DNA of 32,874 bases from Paracoccaceae bacterium (lineage in GTDB: Bacteria > Pseudomonadota > Alphaproteobacteria > Rhodobacterales > Rhodobacteraceae), in NCBI GenBank assembly GCA_021648025.1, contig JAKITO010000036.1, positions 1 through 32,874 of the forward strand, given 5' to 3'. Below are positions 1 to 9,421 of the stretch, piece by piece. The first letter of the stretch is position 1; each line of letters opens with the position of its first letter. The notes under the pieces were generated by a model that worked only from the letters and a program-made list of their open reading frames with translations, searched no databases and was not told the DNA's origin. Position numbers and translations under genes: made by a program.

Positions 1-83
1 GTTTTTGCTGGGGGGGGTGGTTGGGCGGGTTGGAGGGATTGGTGGTGGCTTTGAGGAGTGGGCGTTTTTTGGTGTTGGGGGGT

Positions 84-103
84 GGTGCGTGCAAGCACAC
101 ACC
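84..103. repeat. Imperfect palindrome upstream of murD
   Basis: Arms GGTGCGTGC and GCACACACC flank an AA loop, with one mismatch (8 of 9 pairs). There is no T-tract, so a terminator is unlikely. It resembles GTGCGTGC-type intergenic palindromes of this bacterial group, but that resemblance is from memory. The rest of 1-137 is G-rich and I see no gene in it. Confidence 0.35.
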
Positions 104-137
104 CTACGGTGGCGATTGTGGTTGAGAGGAAGTGGCG

Positions 138-1550
138 ATGATACCGGTAAGGGGTGTGGACGGGCAAAAGGTGGCGGTGCTGGGGCTGGGGCGGTCCGGG
201 CTGGCGGCGGCGATGGCGTTGCGGGCCGGGGGGGCGGTGGCGCTTTGCTGGGATGATGATGCGGGGGCGCGAGAGGCGGCTGAGGCGGAGGGGATAGAGT
301 GCGTTGATTTGCGGCGCGAGGGGGCGTTTGAGGGGGTGGCGAGCCTGATCGTGTCGCCGGGGATTGCGCATTTGTACCCTGAGCCGCACGGCGTGGTCAG
401 GGCGGCGGTGCGGGCCGGGGTGATGGTGGACAATGATATCGGGTTGTTTTTCCGGTCGTTTGCCACGCCTGAGTGGGATAATTTTGAAGTGATGCCGAAG
501 GTTGTGGCCATTACCGGCTCGAACGGCAAATCGACCACGGCGGCGTTGTTGCATCATGTGTTGGAAGCTGCGGGCAAGCCTGTGCAATTGGCGGGCAACA
601 TTGGCCGAGGGGTTCTGGATATTGAGCCGGCGATTGAGGGCGAGGTCGTGGTGCTGGAATTGTCGAGCTATCAGACCGAGTTGGCACGGTCTTTGACGCC
701 GGATGTGGCGGTGTTTACCAACCTTAGCCCGGATCATCTGGACCGGCATGGCGGGCTTGGCGGGTATTTTGCGGCCAAGCGACGGTTGTTTGCGGAGGGC
801 GGACCGGATCGGGCAATTATTGGGGTTGATGAGGATGAGGGGGCGTTTTTGGCCGGGCAGATGTCGGAAGGGGCGGTGGATGATCGGGTGATACGGGTGT
901 CTGTGGAACGTAAGCTGACGGGGCCGGGGTGGCAGGTTTTTGCGAGGAAGGGGTTTTTGGCGGAGTATCGCAAGGGGCGCCAGGCCGGGTCGATTGATTT
1001 GCGGGGGATCAAAGGCTTGCCGGGGGCGCACAATCATCAGAATGCTTGTGCGGCCTACGCGGTGGCACGGACGTTGGGGTTGGCGCCACGGGTGATTGAG
1101 GCGGGGTTTCAGAGTTATCCGGGGTTGCCGCATCGGTCGCAGTTGGTGGCTGAGGCTGGCGGGGTTGGGTATGTCAACGATTCCAAGGCGACCAATGTCG
1201 AGGCGGCGGTGAAGGCGTTGAGTGGGTTCGGACGTGTCCGCTGGATTTGTGGCGGGTTGGAGAAGGATGGCGGGTTGGACGGGTTTGCAGGGGCTTTGGG
1301 CGGGGTGGTGAAGGCCTATGTGATCGGGCGCGAGGCGGCTTCGTTTGCCATGAGGTTGGGGTGCGAGGCGGAGGTTTGCGGGGAGATGGGCGTCGCGGTT
1401 GAGCGGGCGATGGCGGAGGCTGAGGCGGGGGATACGGTTTTGCTGGCGCCAGCGGCGGCGAGTTTTGATCAGTATGATAATTTTGAGCGCAGGGGCGAGG
1501 ATTTTATCGCTGAGGTGCGGGCGAGGTTGGAGCAAAACCAATCCAATTGA
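138..1550 (+). CDS. murD: UDP-N-acetylmuramoylalanine--D-glutamate ligase
   Basis: Cytoplasmic Mur ligase that adds D-glutamate to UDP-MurNAc-L-alanine using ATP. The 470-residue protein shows an N-terminal nucleotide-binding motif GLGRSG (16-21), the ATP loop GSNGKST (127-133), [11 protein letters not shown], the C-terminal YVNDSKATN and [14 protein letters not shown] near the end, all in MurD order and at normal family length. I chose ATG 138 because AGGA at 127-130 lies 7 bases before it; the in-frame GTG at 132 would leave no spacing. It is probably the downstream part of a dcw operon whose mraY lies off the window. The codons end heavily in G (GGG, GCG, TTG), unlike murC downstream. Identification is firm. 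Confidence 0.96.
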   Translation: MIPVRGVDGQKVAVLGLGRSGLAAAMALRAGGAVALCWDDDAGAREAAEAEGIECVDLRREGAFEGVASLIVSPGIAHLYPEPHGVVRAAVRAGVMVDNDIGLFFRSFATPEWDNFEVMPKVVAITGSNGKSTTAALLHHVLEAAGKPVQLAGNIGRGVLDIEPAIEGEVVVLELSSYQTELARSLTPDVAVFTNLSPDHLDRHGGLGGYFAAKRRLFAEGGPDRAIIGVDEDEGAFLAGQMSEGAVDDRVIRVSVERKLTGPGWQVFARKGFLAEYRKGRQAGSIDLRGIKGLPGAHNHQNACAAYAVARTLGLAPRVIEAGFQSYPGLPHRSQLVAEAGGVGYVNDSKATNVEAAVKALSGFGRVRWICGGLEKDGGLDGFAGALGGVVKAYVIGREAASFAMRLGCEAEVCGEMGVAVERAMAEAEAGDTVLLAPAAASFDQYDNFERRGEDFIAEVRARLEQNQSN

Positions 1551-1580
1551 ATTCTTCTATCTGATCAGATGGACGTTGCT

Positions 1581-1602
1581 CGGAAGTGATCCGGAAGTGA
1601 TC
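1581..1602. repeat. Tandem 11-bp direct repeat after murD
   Basis: CGGAAGTGATC occurs twice head to tail in the gap between the convergent murD and BaiN-family genes. No function is evident. Confidence 0.5.
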
Positions 1603-1609
1603 CAACGGA

Positions 1610-1626
1610 GTAGGCCTGCGGCCTAC
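1610..1626. terminator. Hairpin between convergent genes, possible terminator
   Basis: GTAGGCC and GGCCTAC form a perfect 7-bp stem with a TGC loop, flanked by weaker CCA/TGG pairing. It sits between the murD stop and the stop of the opposing flavoprotein gene, where a bidirectional terminator would be expected. There is no T-run on either side, so it may instead be a REP-like palindrome. Confidence 0.35.
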
Positions 1627-1665
1627 GCTGGATGCTTAAGGAATATGGGCGCTTGTGTGACGCTT

Positions 1666-2850
1666 TTATTGCGGGCCACGCGAGATGGCGTGGCCGGCGG
1701 CGTGGCCGGACGCCCAGGCCCATTGGAAATTGTAACCACCAAGCCAGCCGGTGACATCGACCGCTTCGCCGATGAAATACAGGTTGGGGTGAGATTTTGT
1801 CGCCATGGTGGATGAGTTAAGGGCATTGGTGTCGATGCCGCCAAGGGTGACTTCGGCGGTGCGATACCCTTCGGTGCCGGTGGGGGTCAGCCGCCAGTTG
1901 GACAGGTTTTCGCACAAGGTTTGCAGCTTGTCGTCCGACATATCGGCGAGGCGGCGGGTCAGGTTCAGGTCATGGCTTAGGTAGTCCACCAGTCGCTGGG
2001 GGAAGTGGGCGGTGAGTTCGGTTGACAGTTGGCGGCGGCCGGTGGTTTGGCGCTGGGCACGCAAGCTGTCCAATAGGGGCGTGTCGGGGATCAGGTTAAG
2101 GGTTATGGCCGCGCCTTCGGCCCAGTAAGACGACAGTTGCAGGATGGCGGGGCCGGACAGGCCACGGTGGGTGAACAGGAGGTCTTCGTCAAAGCTGATG
2201 CGGGTATTGCTGGCGCGGACCGGCAGGGAAATGCCGGACAGGGCTTTGAAGCGTTGATCGGCGAAGGTGAAGGGAACGAGGGCGGCACAGGTTTCAGTGA
2301 CCGGGATGTTGAATTGACGGGCGATGTCATAGGCCAGCCCGGTGGCCCCCATTTTGGGGATGGATTTGCCACCTGTGGCGATGACCAGATTGCGGGTGGT
2401 CAGGTGCTGGGGCCGGTCATTGCGGGTAACGGTAAGAGAGAAGCCGTCGGGGGTGGCGCGCAGGTTTGAAACCGTGCTTTGCAGCCAGAGGTCAGCGCCG
2501 TTGCGGGCCAACTCAAGGCGCAGCATATTGACGATCTGGGTGGCTTTGCCATCGCAAAACAGCTGACCCCGGGCTTTTTCGTGCCAGGCGATTTCGTGCC
2601 GGGCAATCAGGTCAAGAAAGTCTGATGGGGTATAGCGCGCCAAAGCGGATTTGGCGAAATGTGGGTTTTGTGACAGGAAATTTTCCGGCCCGGTCGCGAG
2701 GTTGGTAAAGTTGCAGCGTCCCCCCCCCGAGATGCGGATTTTCTCGCCCGGGGCGCGGGCGTGGTCGATCACCAGTGTACGCCCGCACGTGTGGGCGGCG
2801 CACATCATGCCGGCGGCTCCGGCACCGATTATGATGGTGTCATGGATCAT
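1666..2850 (-). CDS. BaiN/HI0933-family NAD(P)/FAD-dependent oxidoreductase
   Basis: A 394-residue flavoprotein of the HI0933/YhiN/BaiN family. The FAD-binding dinucleotide motif IIIGAGAAGM begins at residue 6. The family signature RISGGGRCNFTN follows, then a central ATGGKSIPKMG and the C-terminal GEAVDVTGWLGGYNF second FAD contact. Family members are cytoplasmic oxidoreductases, some linked to bile-acid or other reductive chemistry; the substrate here is unknown. I chose ATG 2850 because it places the dinucleotide fold at the N-terminus; a TTG at 2886 would add 12 residues, and neither has a strong ribosome binding site. The gene runs against the dcw cluster, so ftsW must have its own promoter or depend on read-through. 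Confidence 0.88.
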   Translation of the reverse strand: MIHDTIIIGAGAAGMMCAAHTCGRTLVIDHARAPGEKIRISGGGRCNFTNLATGPENFLSQNPHFAKSALARYTPSDFLDLIARHEIAWHEKARGQLFCDGKATQIVNMLRLELARNGADLWLQSTVSNLRATPDGFSLTVTRNDRPQHLTTRNLVIATGGKSIPKMGATGLAYDIARQFNIPVTETCAALVPFTFADQRFKALSGISLPVRASNTRISFDEDLLFTHRGLSGPAILQLSSYWAEGAAITLNLIPDTPLLDSLRAQRQTTGRRQLSTELTAHFPQRLVDYLSHDLNLTRRLADMSDDKLQTLCENLSNWRLTPTGTEGYRTAEVTLGGIDTNALNSSTMATKSHPNLYFIGEAVDVTGWLGGYNFQWAWASGHAAGHAISRGPQ

Positions 2851-2937
2851 TGCAGCCCGGTTGGCGTGGATAAGCGGTAAAGGCAAGAGGAAGAGGCTGG
2901 CCTGACCGGGGTTTTCACGCTATGATTGGCGAATAGA

Positions 2938-2951
2938 CCCCGAAAACGGGG
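2938..2951. repeat. Small hairpin upstream of ftsW
   Basis: CCCCG-AAAA-CGGGG forms a perfect 5-bp stem in the divergent gap between the flavoprotein gene and ftsW, 31 bases before the ftsW start. It lies in the probable 5' leader of ftsW. A regulatory role is only a possibility. Confidence 0.3.
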
Positions 2952-2982
2952 CGGATTGAGGCAGAAAACGGCGGTACTTTCC

Positions 2983-4146
2983 ATGACTGAGATGGTGCAT
3001 GGCGCGATTCCCGACAGGGGTGGCGATCCTATTTTACCCAAATGGTGGCGGACGTTGGACAAGTGGTCGATGACCTTTGTGCTGGCGTTGTTTGCGATTG
3101 GCTTGTTGCTGGGGCTGGCGGCGTCGCCGCCCCTGGCCGCGCGCAACGGGTTTGACCCGTTTCATTATGTGGAGCGGCAAGCGGTGTTTGGCGGGGCGGC
3201 TTTGGTGGCGATGTTACTGACCTCGATGATGTCGCCCACTTTGGTGCGGCGCTTGGCGGTGCTGGGGTTTGTGGTGGCATTTGTGGCGATGGCGTTGCTG
3301 CCGTTTTTTGGCACGGATTTTGGCAAAGGCGCGATGCGCTGGTATTCGCTGGGGTTTGCCAGTGTTCAGCCTTCGGAATTCCTTAAGCCCGGATTTGTGG
3401 TTGTGGCCGCCTGGATGCTGGCGGCAAGCCAGCAGATTAACGGACCACCCGGGACATTGTGGTCGTTTATCCTGTGTACGGTGATTGTGGCCATGTTGAT
3501 TTTGCAACCGGATTTCGGCCAGGCGGCATTGGTGCTGTTTGGCTGGGGGGTGATGTATTTCATTGCCGGGGCACCGATGCTTTTGCTGGTGCTGATGGCC
3601 GGGCTGGTGGTGTTTGGTGGCACACTGGCCTATTCGAATTCCGAGCATTTCGCCCGACGGATTGACGGGTTTCTAAGTGCTGAACTGGATCCGACCACAC
3701 AGCTTGGCTATGCCACCAATGCGATCCGCGAGGGCGGGCTGTTTGGGGTCGGTGTCGGCGAAGGGCAGGTGAAATGGTCGTTGCCGGATGCACATACGGA
3801 TTTTATTGTTGCGGTGGCGGCTGAGGAATACGGGCTGGTTCTGGTGCTGATTATCATCGCCTTGTACGCCGGTATCCTGGTGCGGTCATTGTATCGGCTG
3901 ATGCGTGAACGTGATCCGTTCATCCGGCTGGCCGGAATTGGGCTGGTGGCGATGTTCGGGGTGCAGGCGATGATCAATATGGGGGTGGCGGTCAGGTTGC
4001 TTCCGGCCAAGGGCATGACCTTGCCGTTTGTGTCTTATGGCGGGTCGTCGTTGATCGCCGGGGGGATTGCAATCGGTATGTTGCTGGCCTTTACAAGGGC
4101 CCGGCCACAAGGCGAGATTGGCGATTTGCTGCGCGGGCGGCGGTGA
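2983..4146 (+). CDS. ftsW: Peptidoglycan glycosyltransferase FtsW (SEDS family)
   Basis: Polytopic inner-membrane SEDS protein that polymerises lipid II glycan strands at the septum, working with its class B penicillin-binding protein partner. The 387-residue product is almost entirely hydrophobic helices. It carries the SEDS motifs [17 protein letters not shown] and, near the C-terminus, [17 protein letters not shown] chose ATG 2983 (MTEMVHG) because it gives a cytoplasmic leader ending in [11 protein letters not shown] just before the first membrane helix; the longer frame from TTG 2926 adds Arg-rich residues and overlaps the hairpin leader. It is followed 34 bases later by murG. Confidence 0.95.
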   Translation: MTEMVHGAIPDRGGDPILPKWWRTLDKWSMTFVLALFAIGLLLGLAASPPLAARNGFDPFHYVERQAVFGGAALVAMLLTSMMSPTLVRRLAVLGFVVAFVAMALLPFFGTDFGKGAMRWYSLGFASVQPSEFLKPGFVVVAAWMLAASQQINGPPGTLWSFILCTVIVAMLILQPDFGQAALVLFGWGVMYFIAGAPMLLLVLMAGLVVFGGTLAYSNSEHFARRIDGFLSAELDPTTQLGYATNAIREGGLFGVGVGEGQVKWSLPDAHTDFIVAVAAEEYGLVLVLIIIALYAGILVRSLYRLMRERDPFIRLAGIGLVAMFGVQAMINMGVAVRLLPAKGMTLPFVSYGGSSLIAGGIAIGMLLAFTRARPQGEIGDLLRGRR

Positions 4147-4180
4147 TGATTGTAGCGGGCAACAGGCATGGGTTCCAGAG

Positions 4181-5278
4181 ATGAGCCTGCCACTTGTTCT
4201 TATCGCCGCGGGCGGGACTGGCGGGCATATGTTCCCGGCGCAGGCGCTGGCCGAGAAGATGTTGAAAAAGGGCTGGAGGGTGCGCCTGTCGACGGACGCG
4301 CGCGGGGCGCGCTATACCGGCGGATTTCCGCATTCGACAGAGATTACTGAAGTCTCCAGTGCCACATTTGCGCGCGGTGGGTTGTTGGCCAAGGCGCTGG
4401 TGGTCCCGCGCATTGCGCTGGGTGTTCTGAGTGCGATGCGTCAGATGCGCCGGGACCGCCCGGATGTTGTGGTTGGCTTTGGTGGCTATCCGTCAATTCC
4501 GGCGCTGGGGGCGGCGACCCTGTTGGGTCTGCCAAGGATGATCCATGAACAAAACGGCGTGCTGGGACGGGTGAACCGCCTGTTTGCCACCCGCGTGGCG
4601 CAGGTTGCCTGTGGGGTCTGGCCGACCGACCTGCCAAGTGGCGCAAAAGGCGTGCATGTTGGCAATCCGGTGCGGGGTGCGGTGTTGGAAATGGCGGCAG
4701 CACCTTATGCGCCACCCGGCGATCACGCGATGTCCATTCTGGTGATGGGCGGCTCGCAGGGGGCGCGTATTTTGTCAGATGTGGTGCCCGGGGCGATTGC
4801 CAGTTTGCCCGAAACCATCCGCAAACACCTGAGCGTTTCCCATCAGGCCCGCGCCGAGGACGCCGAGCAGGTCAAGGCCAGGTACGCCGAGGCCGGGATC
4901 AGCGCCGATGTTCAGCCGTTCTTTCACGACATTCCACGTCGCATGTCACAGGCGCAACTGGTGATCAGCCGGGCCGGGGCGTCGTCGATTGCCGATTTGA
5001 CGGTGATTGGTCGGCCGTCGATCCTGGTGCCTTACGCGGCGGCAGCCGGCGACCATCAGACCGCCAATGCGCGCGGGTTGGTCGAGGCGGGCGCCGCCAT
5101 TCTGATCCCGGAACCGGCGTTTGACGCCGCCTGCCTTGCCACGCAGATCACCACAATCCTAGGCACCCCGGACGCCGCCGTAACAATGGCCGGTGCCGCC
5201 CTGTCGATTGGCCGCCCGGACGCGACAGACCGGTTGATAGGACTGGTTCGCGAAACTGCACATAAGGAAACACCATGA
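4181..5278 (+). CDS. murG: Undecaprenyldiphospho-muramoylpentapeptide GlcNAc transferase
   Basis: Peripheral membrane GT-B glycosyltransferase that adds GlcNAc to lipid I to make lipid II. The 365-residue protein has the glycine-rich GGTGGH (11-16) of the N-terminal domain, [21 protein letters not shown] at the start of the C-terminal domain, and the UDP-GlcNAc-binding stretch [18 protein letters not shown] followed by DHQTANA. Start ATG 4181 ([12 protein letters not shown]) places the first strand at the N-terminus; longer in-frame starts lie inside ftsW. Its stop overlaps the murC start by 4 bp (ATGA), so the two are probably translationally coupled. Confidence 0.95.
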   Translation: MSLPLVLIAAGGTGGHMFPAQALAEKMLKKGWRVRLSTDARGARYTGGFPHSTEITEVSSATFARGGLLAKALVVPRIALGVLSAMRQMRRDRPDVVVGFGGYPSIPALGAATLLGLPRMIHEQNGVLGRVNRLFATRVAQVACGVWPTDLPSGAKGVHVGNPVRGAVLEMAAAPYAPPGDHAMSILVMGGSQGARILSDVVPGAIASLPETIRKHLSVSHQARAEDAEQVKARYAEAGISADVQPFFHDIPRRMSQAQLVISRAGASSIADLTVIGRPSILVPYAAAAGDHQTANARGLVEAGAAILIPEPAFDAACLATQITTILGTPDAAVTMAGAALSIGRPDATDRLIGLVRETAHKETP

Positions 5279-6675
5279 ATTCAGCCACCAAACTGCCCGG
5301 AGACATCGGCCCGATCCATTTTGTCGGTATCGGCGGCATCGGCATGTCGGGCATTGCCGAAGTGCTGCTTAATCAGGGGTATGTGGTGCAGGGCTCGGAC
5401 CTAAAAGAGACCAGGATCACTAACCGGCTGGCAAAGCTAGGAGCCATTGTTTTTGTTGGCCAAAAGGCTGAAAACCTTGAAAAGGCTGAGGTGGTGGTGA
5501 TCTCGTCCGCGATCAAACCCGGCAACCCGGAACTGGACGAAGCCCGCCGCATGGGTTTGCCGGTGGTGCGGCGCGCCGAGATGCTGGCCGAACTGATGCG
5601 CCTGAAATCCAACATCGCCGTGGCCGGAACCCACGGCAAGACCACCACCACCACGATGATGGCCGAACTGATGACGGCCGGCGGGTTTGACCCCACCGTG
5701 GTCAATGGCGGTATCATCCACGCCTATGGGTCGAACGCCCGTATGGGGCAGGGCGAATGGATGGTGGTCGAGGCGGATGAAAGCGATGGCACGTTCAACC
5801 GCCTGCCTGCCACCATCGCCATAATCACCAACATTGACCCGGAACATATGGAACATTGGGGCGACTTTGATGCCTTGCGCGAAGGGTTTCACGATTTTGT
5901 GTCGAACATTCCGTTTTACGGGCTGGCGGTTTGCAACACCGACCACCCAGAGGTGCAGGCGCTGGTGGGCCGTATCACCGACCGGCGCGTCACCACCTAT
6001 GGTTTCAACGCCCAGGCCGATGTGCGGGGCGTCAATCTGACCTATAAAAAAGGCGTTGCGCATTTTGATATCGCGCTGCAAGGCGAAGAGGCCGAAATCC
6101 TTGGCTGTACCTTGCCCATGCCCGGAGATCACAACGTCTCGAATGCCCTGAGCGCCGTCGCCGTCGCCCGCCACCTTGGCATGAAGGGCGACGAAATCCG
6201 TGCGGCTTTGGCGGCGTTTGGCGGGGTCAACCGGCGCTTTACACGCGTGGGCGAAATCAACGGCGTGACCATCATCGACGACTACGGCCACCACCCGGTC
6301 GAGATTGCCGCCGTCCTCAAGGCTGCCCGCCAGGCCTGCGAAGGCCGGGTCATTGCCGTGCACCAGCCGCACCGCTATACCCGCCTTGCGTCTTTGTTCG
6401 ACGATTTCTGCGCCTGTTTCAACGAGGCCGATGTGGTCGCCATCGCCGACGTTTTCGGGGCCGGCGAAGACCCCATCAAAGGGGCCTCACGCGACGATCT
6501 GGTGGCGGGTCTTATCGCCCACGGCCACCGCCACGCCCGCGCCATACGCGACGAAGACGACCTGGTGCGATTGGTGCGCGAACAGGGCAAACCCGGCGAT
6601 ATGGTGGTCTGTCTTGGGGCCGGCACCATCAGCGCCTGGGCCAATGCCTTGCCCGAGCGATTGGCCGGGCCATGA
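5275..6675 (+). CDS. murC: UDP-N-acetylmuramate--L-alanine ligase
   Basis: First Mur ligase of the pathway, joining L-alanine to UDP-MurNAc with ATP in the cytoplasm. The 466 residues show the N-terminal GIGGIGMSG (18-26), the P-loop GTHGKTT (118-124), [29 protein letters not shown] and the C-terminal [10 protein letters not shown] and QPHRYTR motifs, so all three Mur domains are present. It overlaps murG and the next gene by 4 bp each. The second half is strongly C-ending in codon choice (GCC, ACC), the reverse of murD. Confidence 0.96.
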   Translation: MNSATKLPGDIGPIHFVGIGGIGMSGIAEVLLNQGYVVQGSDLKETRITNRLAKLGAIVFVGQKAENLEKAEVVVISSAIKPGNPELDEARRMGLPVVRRAEMLAELMRLKSNIAVAGTHGKTTTTTMMAELMTAGGFDPTVVNGGIIHAYGSNARMGQGEWMVVEADESDGTFNRLPATIAIITNIDPEHMEHWGDFDALREGFHDFVSNIPFYGLAVCNTDHPEVQALVGRITDRRVTTYGFNAQADVRGVNLTYKKGVAHFDIALQGEEAEILGCTLPMPGDHNVSNALSAVAVARHLGMKGDEIRAALAAFGGVNRRFTRVGEINGVTIIDDYGHHPVEIAAVLKAARQACEGRVIAVHQPHRYTRLASLFDDFCACFNEADVVAIADVFGAGEDPIKGASRDDLVAGLIAHGHRHARAIRDEDDLVRLVREQGKPGDMVVCLGAGTISAWANALPERLAGP

Positions 6676-6938
6676 CTGCCTCAACCCTCGCCGCCGTCTT
6701 GTGGGTCTTTGCCGCCACCGGCGTGGCCCTGCTGCCGATGCGCCGTCAGTTCCCGCCCGGCGTTGTTCTGCTGATCGCCGCACCGGTCATAATCTTTTGG
6801 CTTGGCATGGATTTCGGACTGATCATCGGCGCCGCCGCCAGTGCCGCCTTTATTTCGATGTTCCGCAACCCAATCCGGTTTTACTGGCGCAAATGGCGCA
6901 GGCTTGAACCGGTGCAACCGCCAAAGGATCACCCATGA
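6672..6938 (+). CDS. DUF2484 family small membrane protein, copy 1
   Basis: An 88-residue protein with about three hydrophobic segments (roughly residues 3-19, 27-45 and 47-60) and a basic C-terminal tail ([12 protein letters not shown]). I assign it to DUF2484 from the pattern [17 protein letters not shown] followed by a second helix beginning [11 protein letters not shown], which is typical of rhodobacterial DUF2484 proteins placed between murC and murB. Function is unknown; location inside the peptidoglycan operon suggests a membrane role in envelope growth, but that is inference. It overlaps both murC and the second copy by ATGA. Confidence 0.75.
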   Translation: MTASTLAAVLWVFAATGVALLPMRRQFPPGVVLLIAAPVIIFWLGMDFGLIIGAAASAAFISMFRNPIRFYWRKWRRLEPVQPPKDHP

Positions 6939-7183
6939 GTCTGTCGCTGATCCTTGCCGCCCTCTGGGCCATCATTGCCAACGTATTGGCGATGACGCCG
7001 TCCCGCGACAACCACTGGAAACGCGCCTGGTTCCTGATTGCCGTGGGCATTCCGATTTTGGGCTATGTCACCTATCAGAACGGGCCTTGGTATGGGTTGG
7101 CGGTGTTGTTGGCAGGCATGTCGGTGCTGCGCTGGCCGGTGATTTATCTGGGGCGGTGGTTGCGGGGGTTGGGGCGTGGCTAA
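6935..7183 (+). CDS. DUF2484 family small membrane protein, copy 2
   Basis: An 82-residue protein with three hydrophobic segments (roughly 2-18, 30-47, 51-72) and a basic end (YLGRWLRGLGRG). Its layout matches the preceding gene: LAALWAIIANVLAMTPSR aligns with the first helix of copy 1, and both end in an aromatic/arginine tail. It is therefore probably a tandem paralogue that has diverged strongly. Start ATG 6935 overlaps the previous stop. Function is unknown. Confidence 0.7.
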   Translation: MSLSLILAALWAIIANVLAMTPSRDNHWKRAWFLIAVGIPILGYVTYQNGPWYGLAVLLAGMSVLRWPVIYLGRWLRGLGRG

Positions 7184-7220
7184 GCCTTGCCAAACCGCGC
7201 CCAGGCGGGCAGAAACGGGC

Positions 7221-8393
7221 ATGGTTGCGATTGAAGATATAGAGAGCATGTACAGCCTCGAAAAATGGCTGATCGAATGGCCCGCGAAAAACGGCCTGAA
7301 CGAGGATGTCGCCCGCGCCATGGCGGTTGCCATCGCCCACCGGACGGCCATGCGGGTTTTGCCCGTATGGTGGAGCCGGACCTTGACAGAAGACCCGCGT
7401 AAAGGTGACGTGGTAGCCCTGCTAATTTTGCGCCGTAGCCTTATATCCGGGGTTGCCGCCAAGATGCCAACCCCGAATATAAGGCAAGCCGCCACCCTCG
7501 CCGACACTATCGGCAGCGCCATCGCCGGCGCCATGTACGCCGGTGCCGCCGCCGACGCAGCCGGTGCCGCCATGTACGCCGCTGGTGCCGCCGCCGCCAC
7601 TTCCGCCGTCGACGCCCGCGCCTCCGCCGTCAACGCCGCCTTCACCTCCGACGCCGCTACCTCGGCCGACTTATTGCGGTCGGTTCGCGCTGACTGCACA
7701 ATAATTACTGATGGCGGCGATGTTCTTGCCGCCCGGCTCTGGCCGAACCATGACAACCCGCTTGACGACTTTTGGCAGGACGTCAAAACCAGGGCGGTCG
7801 CCCCTGAATGGTCGTTCTGGATCAAATGGTACGACGGCGCGCTGGCCGGTCGCGCGCCAAACTGGCAAATGCTGGAACAGATCGCGTTGATTGAGGCAGA
7901 GGTCTGGGAGGATGGGGCAGAGGCGGTTGGCGCGAAGATAACGTTAATCGAAGAGCAGCATGAATTAGCCACTGAAGTGAGTGACGTTCGAAAAAGCTAT
8001 GAAGAAATCCGACCGCAAGTGGCTGCTTTGGCATCAAGGTCACACAACAACCCTCCTGAACTAATTGAAGCCAAACCATTGGTCCAAGCCGGATATGAAA
8101 TAATTTGGTCATCGCTGGCGGAATCTGAGGAAGAGCTTGAAAAAGACAAGCCATCGGCATCTGTGCTCAAGCGATTGGGGCGGAGTATTCTGGAAGCTTG
8201 CAATAGCATCGCGTCTTACTGCGCAAGCTTGGGGGATACGGCGCTAAAAAAGGCAGCCCAGGAAGTAGGAGGCGCTGGCGGTAAGTGGACTGTTCGGGGG
8301 ATTGCGGTCTATCTCGCCGCTCAAAACCCCGGTGTGCAATCTGTTGCGACCAGGCTTGTTGAATACGGTGAGAAACTGGCTCACCTACCATGA
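7221..8393 (+). CDS. Unrecognised Ala-rich protein within dcw cluster
   Basis: A 390-residue protein of unknown function. From the N-terminus it shows a helical block ([14 protein letters not shown]), then [11 protein letters not shown], then an Ala-rich low-complexity stretch at about residues 100-151 with repeated MYAGAAA-like units. A Trp-rich block follows at 197-236 ([15 protein letters not shown] and [10 protein letters not shown]), then HNNPPEL at 275-281 and a helical C-terminus. The Ala-rich plus WxxWYxxxLAG layout recalls unnamed proteins of rhodobacteria, and HNNPPE is a motif I associate with unnamed alphaproteobacterial proteins; both are from memory. No signal peptide or catalytic motif is seen. 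The start is uncertain: GTG 7176 overlaps the previous gene and ATG 7248 is preceded by AGAGAG. The stop overlaps the murB start by ATGA. AT-richer 3' codons differ from neighbours. Confidence 0.6.
   Translation: MVAIEDIESMYSLEKWLIEWPAKNGLNEDVARAMAVAIAHRTAMRVLPVWWSRTLTEDPRKGDVVALLILRRSLISGVAAKMPTPNIRQAATLADTIGSAIAGAMYAGAAADAAGAAMYAAGAAAATSAVDARASAVNAAFTSDAATSADLLRSVRADCTIITDGGDVLAARLWPNHDNPLDDFWQDVKTRAVAPEWSFWIKWYDGALAGRAPNWQMLEQIALIEAEVWEDGAEAVGAKITLIEEQHELATEVSDVRKSYEEIRPQVAALASRSHNNPPELIEAKPLVQAGYEIIWSSLAESEEELEKDKPSASVLKRLGRSILEACNSIASYCASLGDTALKKAAQEVGGAGGKWTVRGIAVYLAAQNPGVQSVATRLVEYGEKLAHLP
7438..7485. repeat. Strong hairpin inside the Ala-rich gene
   Basis: GCCTTATATCCGGGGTTG (7438-7455) pairs with 7468-7485 over 17 of 18 positions, with a 12-base loop. 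It lies wholly inside the reading frame and encodes around [18 protein letters not shown]. Such a long near-perfect stem is unusual in coding sequence. Confidence 0.75.
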
Positions 8394-9319
8394 TCCAACC
8401 CCTCCCCCTCACACGCGGCAAACTCACCCAAAACCGCCCCCTCTCGGACCTCACTTGGCTGCGGGTCGGCGGCCCGGCGGATGTCCTGTTTCAACCCGCC
8501 GACCCCGAAGACCTTGCCGCCTTTCTGAAGGCCCTCGACCCGGCAATCCCGGTCTTTCCCATGGGCGTCGGATCAAACCTGATTGTGCGCGATGGCGGCA
8601 TCCGCGCGGTGGTGATCCGGTTGGGGCGGGGGTTCAACCAGATCGACATCAAGGGCAATACCGTCACCGCCGGGGCCGCCGCACTGGATGCGCATGTGGC
8701 AAGGAAAGCCGCCGAACAGGGTATCGACCTGACCTTTCTGCGCACTATCCCGGGCAGCATTGGCGGGGCCGTGGCGATGAACGCCGGGTGCTACGGCAGC
8801 TACATCGCTGACGTTTTGGTATCCGCAAGGGCTGTCACACGCGCGGGGGAGATCATTACTCTGACGCCCGCAGACCTGAACTTTGGTTATCGCCAATCAC
8901 ACCTGCCAGATGGCGCGGTGTTGATCGACGCGCGGATCGAGGGGCTTTTTGCCCCGAGTGACGCGCTGCTTGTCAGGATGGAGCAACAGATCAGGACACG
9001 CGATGAAACCCAGCCGACCAAAGATCGCAGCGCCGGGTCGACTTTCCGTAATCCGGCGGGGTTCTCCAGTACGGGGCGCGCCGATGATACCGATGATCTC
9101 AAGGCCTGGAAGGTGATTGATGACGCAGGATTGCGCGGTGCCCGCAAAGGCGGCGCGCAGATGAGCGAGAAACATCCGAACTTTATGATCAATACAGGTG
9201 GCGCAACTGCCGCTGATCTTGAGGGATTGGGCGAAGAGGTGCGAAAAAAGGTTTACGACGATCAAGGCATTACGTTAGAGTGGGAAATCATGCGGGTCGG
9301 TGATCCGCTTGATGAATAA
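8390..9319 (+). CDS. murB: UDP-N-acetylenolpyruvoylglucosamine reductase
   Basis: FAD and NADPH dependent reductase that makes UDP-MurNAc in the cytoplasm. The 309 residues contain [10 protein letters not shown], the FAD-binding [12 protein letters not shown] and [16 protein letters not shown], the YRQS element with the substrate tyrosine, the catalytic serine segment [23 protein letters not shown], and the C-terminal Glu in LEWEIMRVG. Start ATG 8390 overlaps the previous stop by 4 bp. A 102-bp gap separates it from ddl. Confidence 0.95.
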   Translation: MIQPLPLTRGKLTQNRPLSDLTWLRVGGPADVLFQPADPEDLAAFLKALDPAIPVFPMGVGSNLIVRDGGIRAVVIRLGRGFNQIDIKGNTVTAGAAALDAHVARKAAEQGIDLTFLRTIPGSIGGAVAMNAGCYGSYIADVLVSARAVTRAGEIITLTPADLNFGYRQSHLPDGAVLIDARIEGLFAPSDALLVRMEQQIRTRDETQPTKDRSAGSTFRNPAGFSSTGRADDTDDLKAWKVIDDAGLRGARKGGAQMSEKHPNFMINTGGATAADLEGLGEEVRKKVYDDQGITLEWEIMRVGDPLDE

Positions 9320-9325
9320 CACCCC

Positions 9326-9399
9326 GGTTGCGAAGACCTGACAGGCACTTAATGGGCGCGCAACCGCAAGGGTAAAACAACGGACCAGCAATAGGTCCG
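9326..9399. promoter_or_regulatory. Hairpin-containing gap before ddl
   Basis: The murB-ddl gap holds two inverted repeats: GGTTGCG (9326-9332) with CGCAACC (9359-9365), and CGGACC (9381-9386) with GGTCCG (9394-9399, 7-base loop). This is the first break in an otherwise overlapping gene string, so it may hold a leader or an internal promoter. No -35/-10 pair is clear. Confidence 0.3.
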
Positions 9400-9421
9400 G
9401 GTAAATCTGAGGCACTTTGAG

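Noticed and set aside
5437..6372. Minus-strand open frame of 311 codons opposite murC
   Set aside because: It lies wholly antisense to murC and has no recognisable motif or ribosome binding site.
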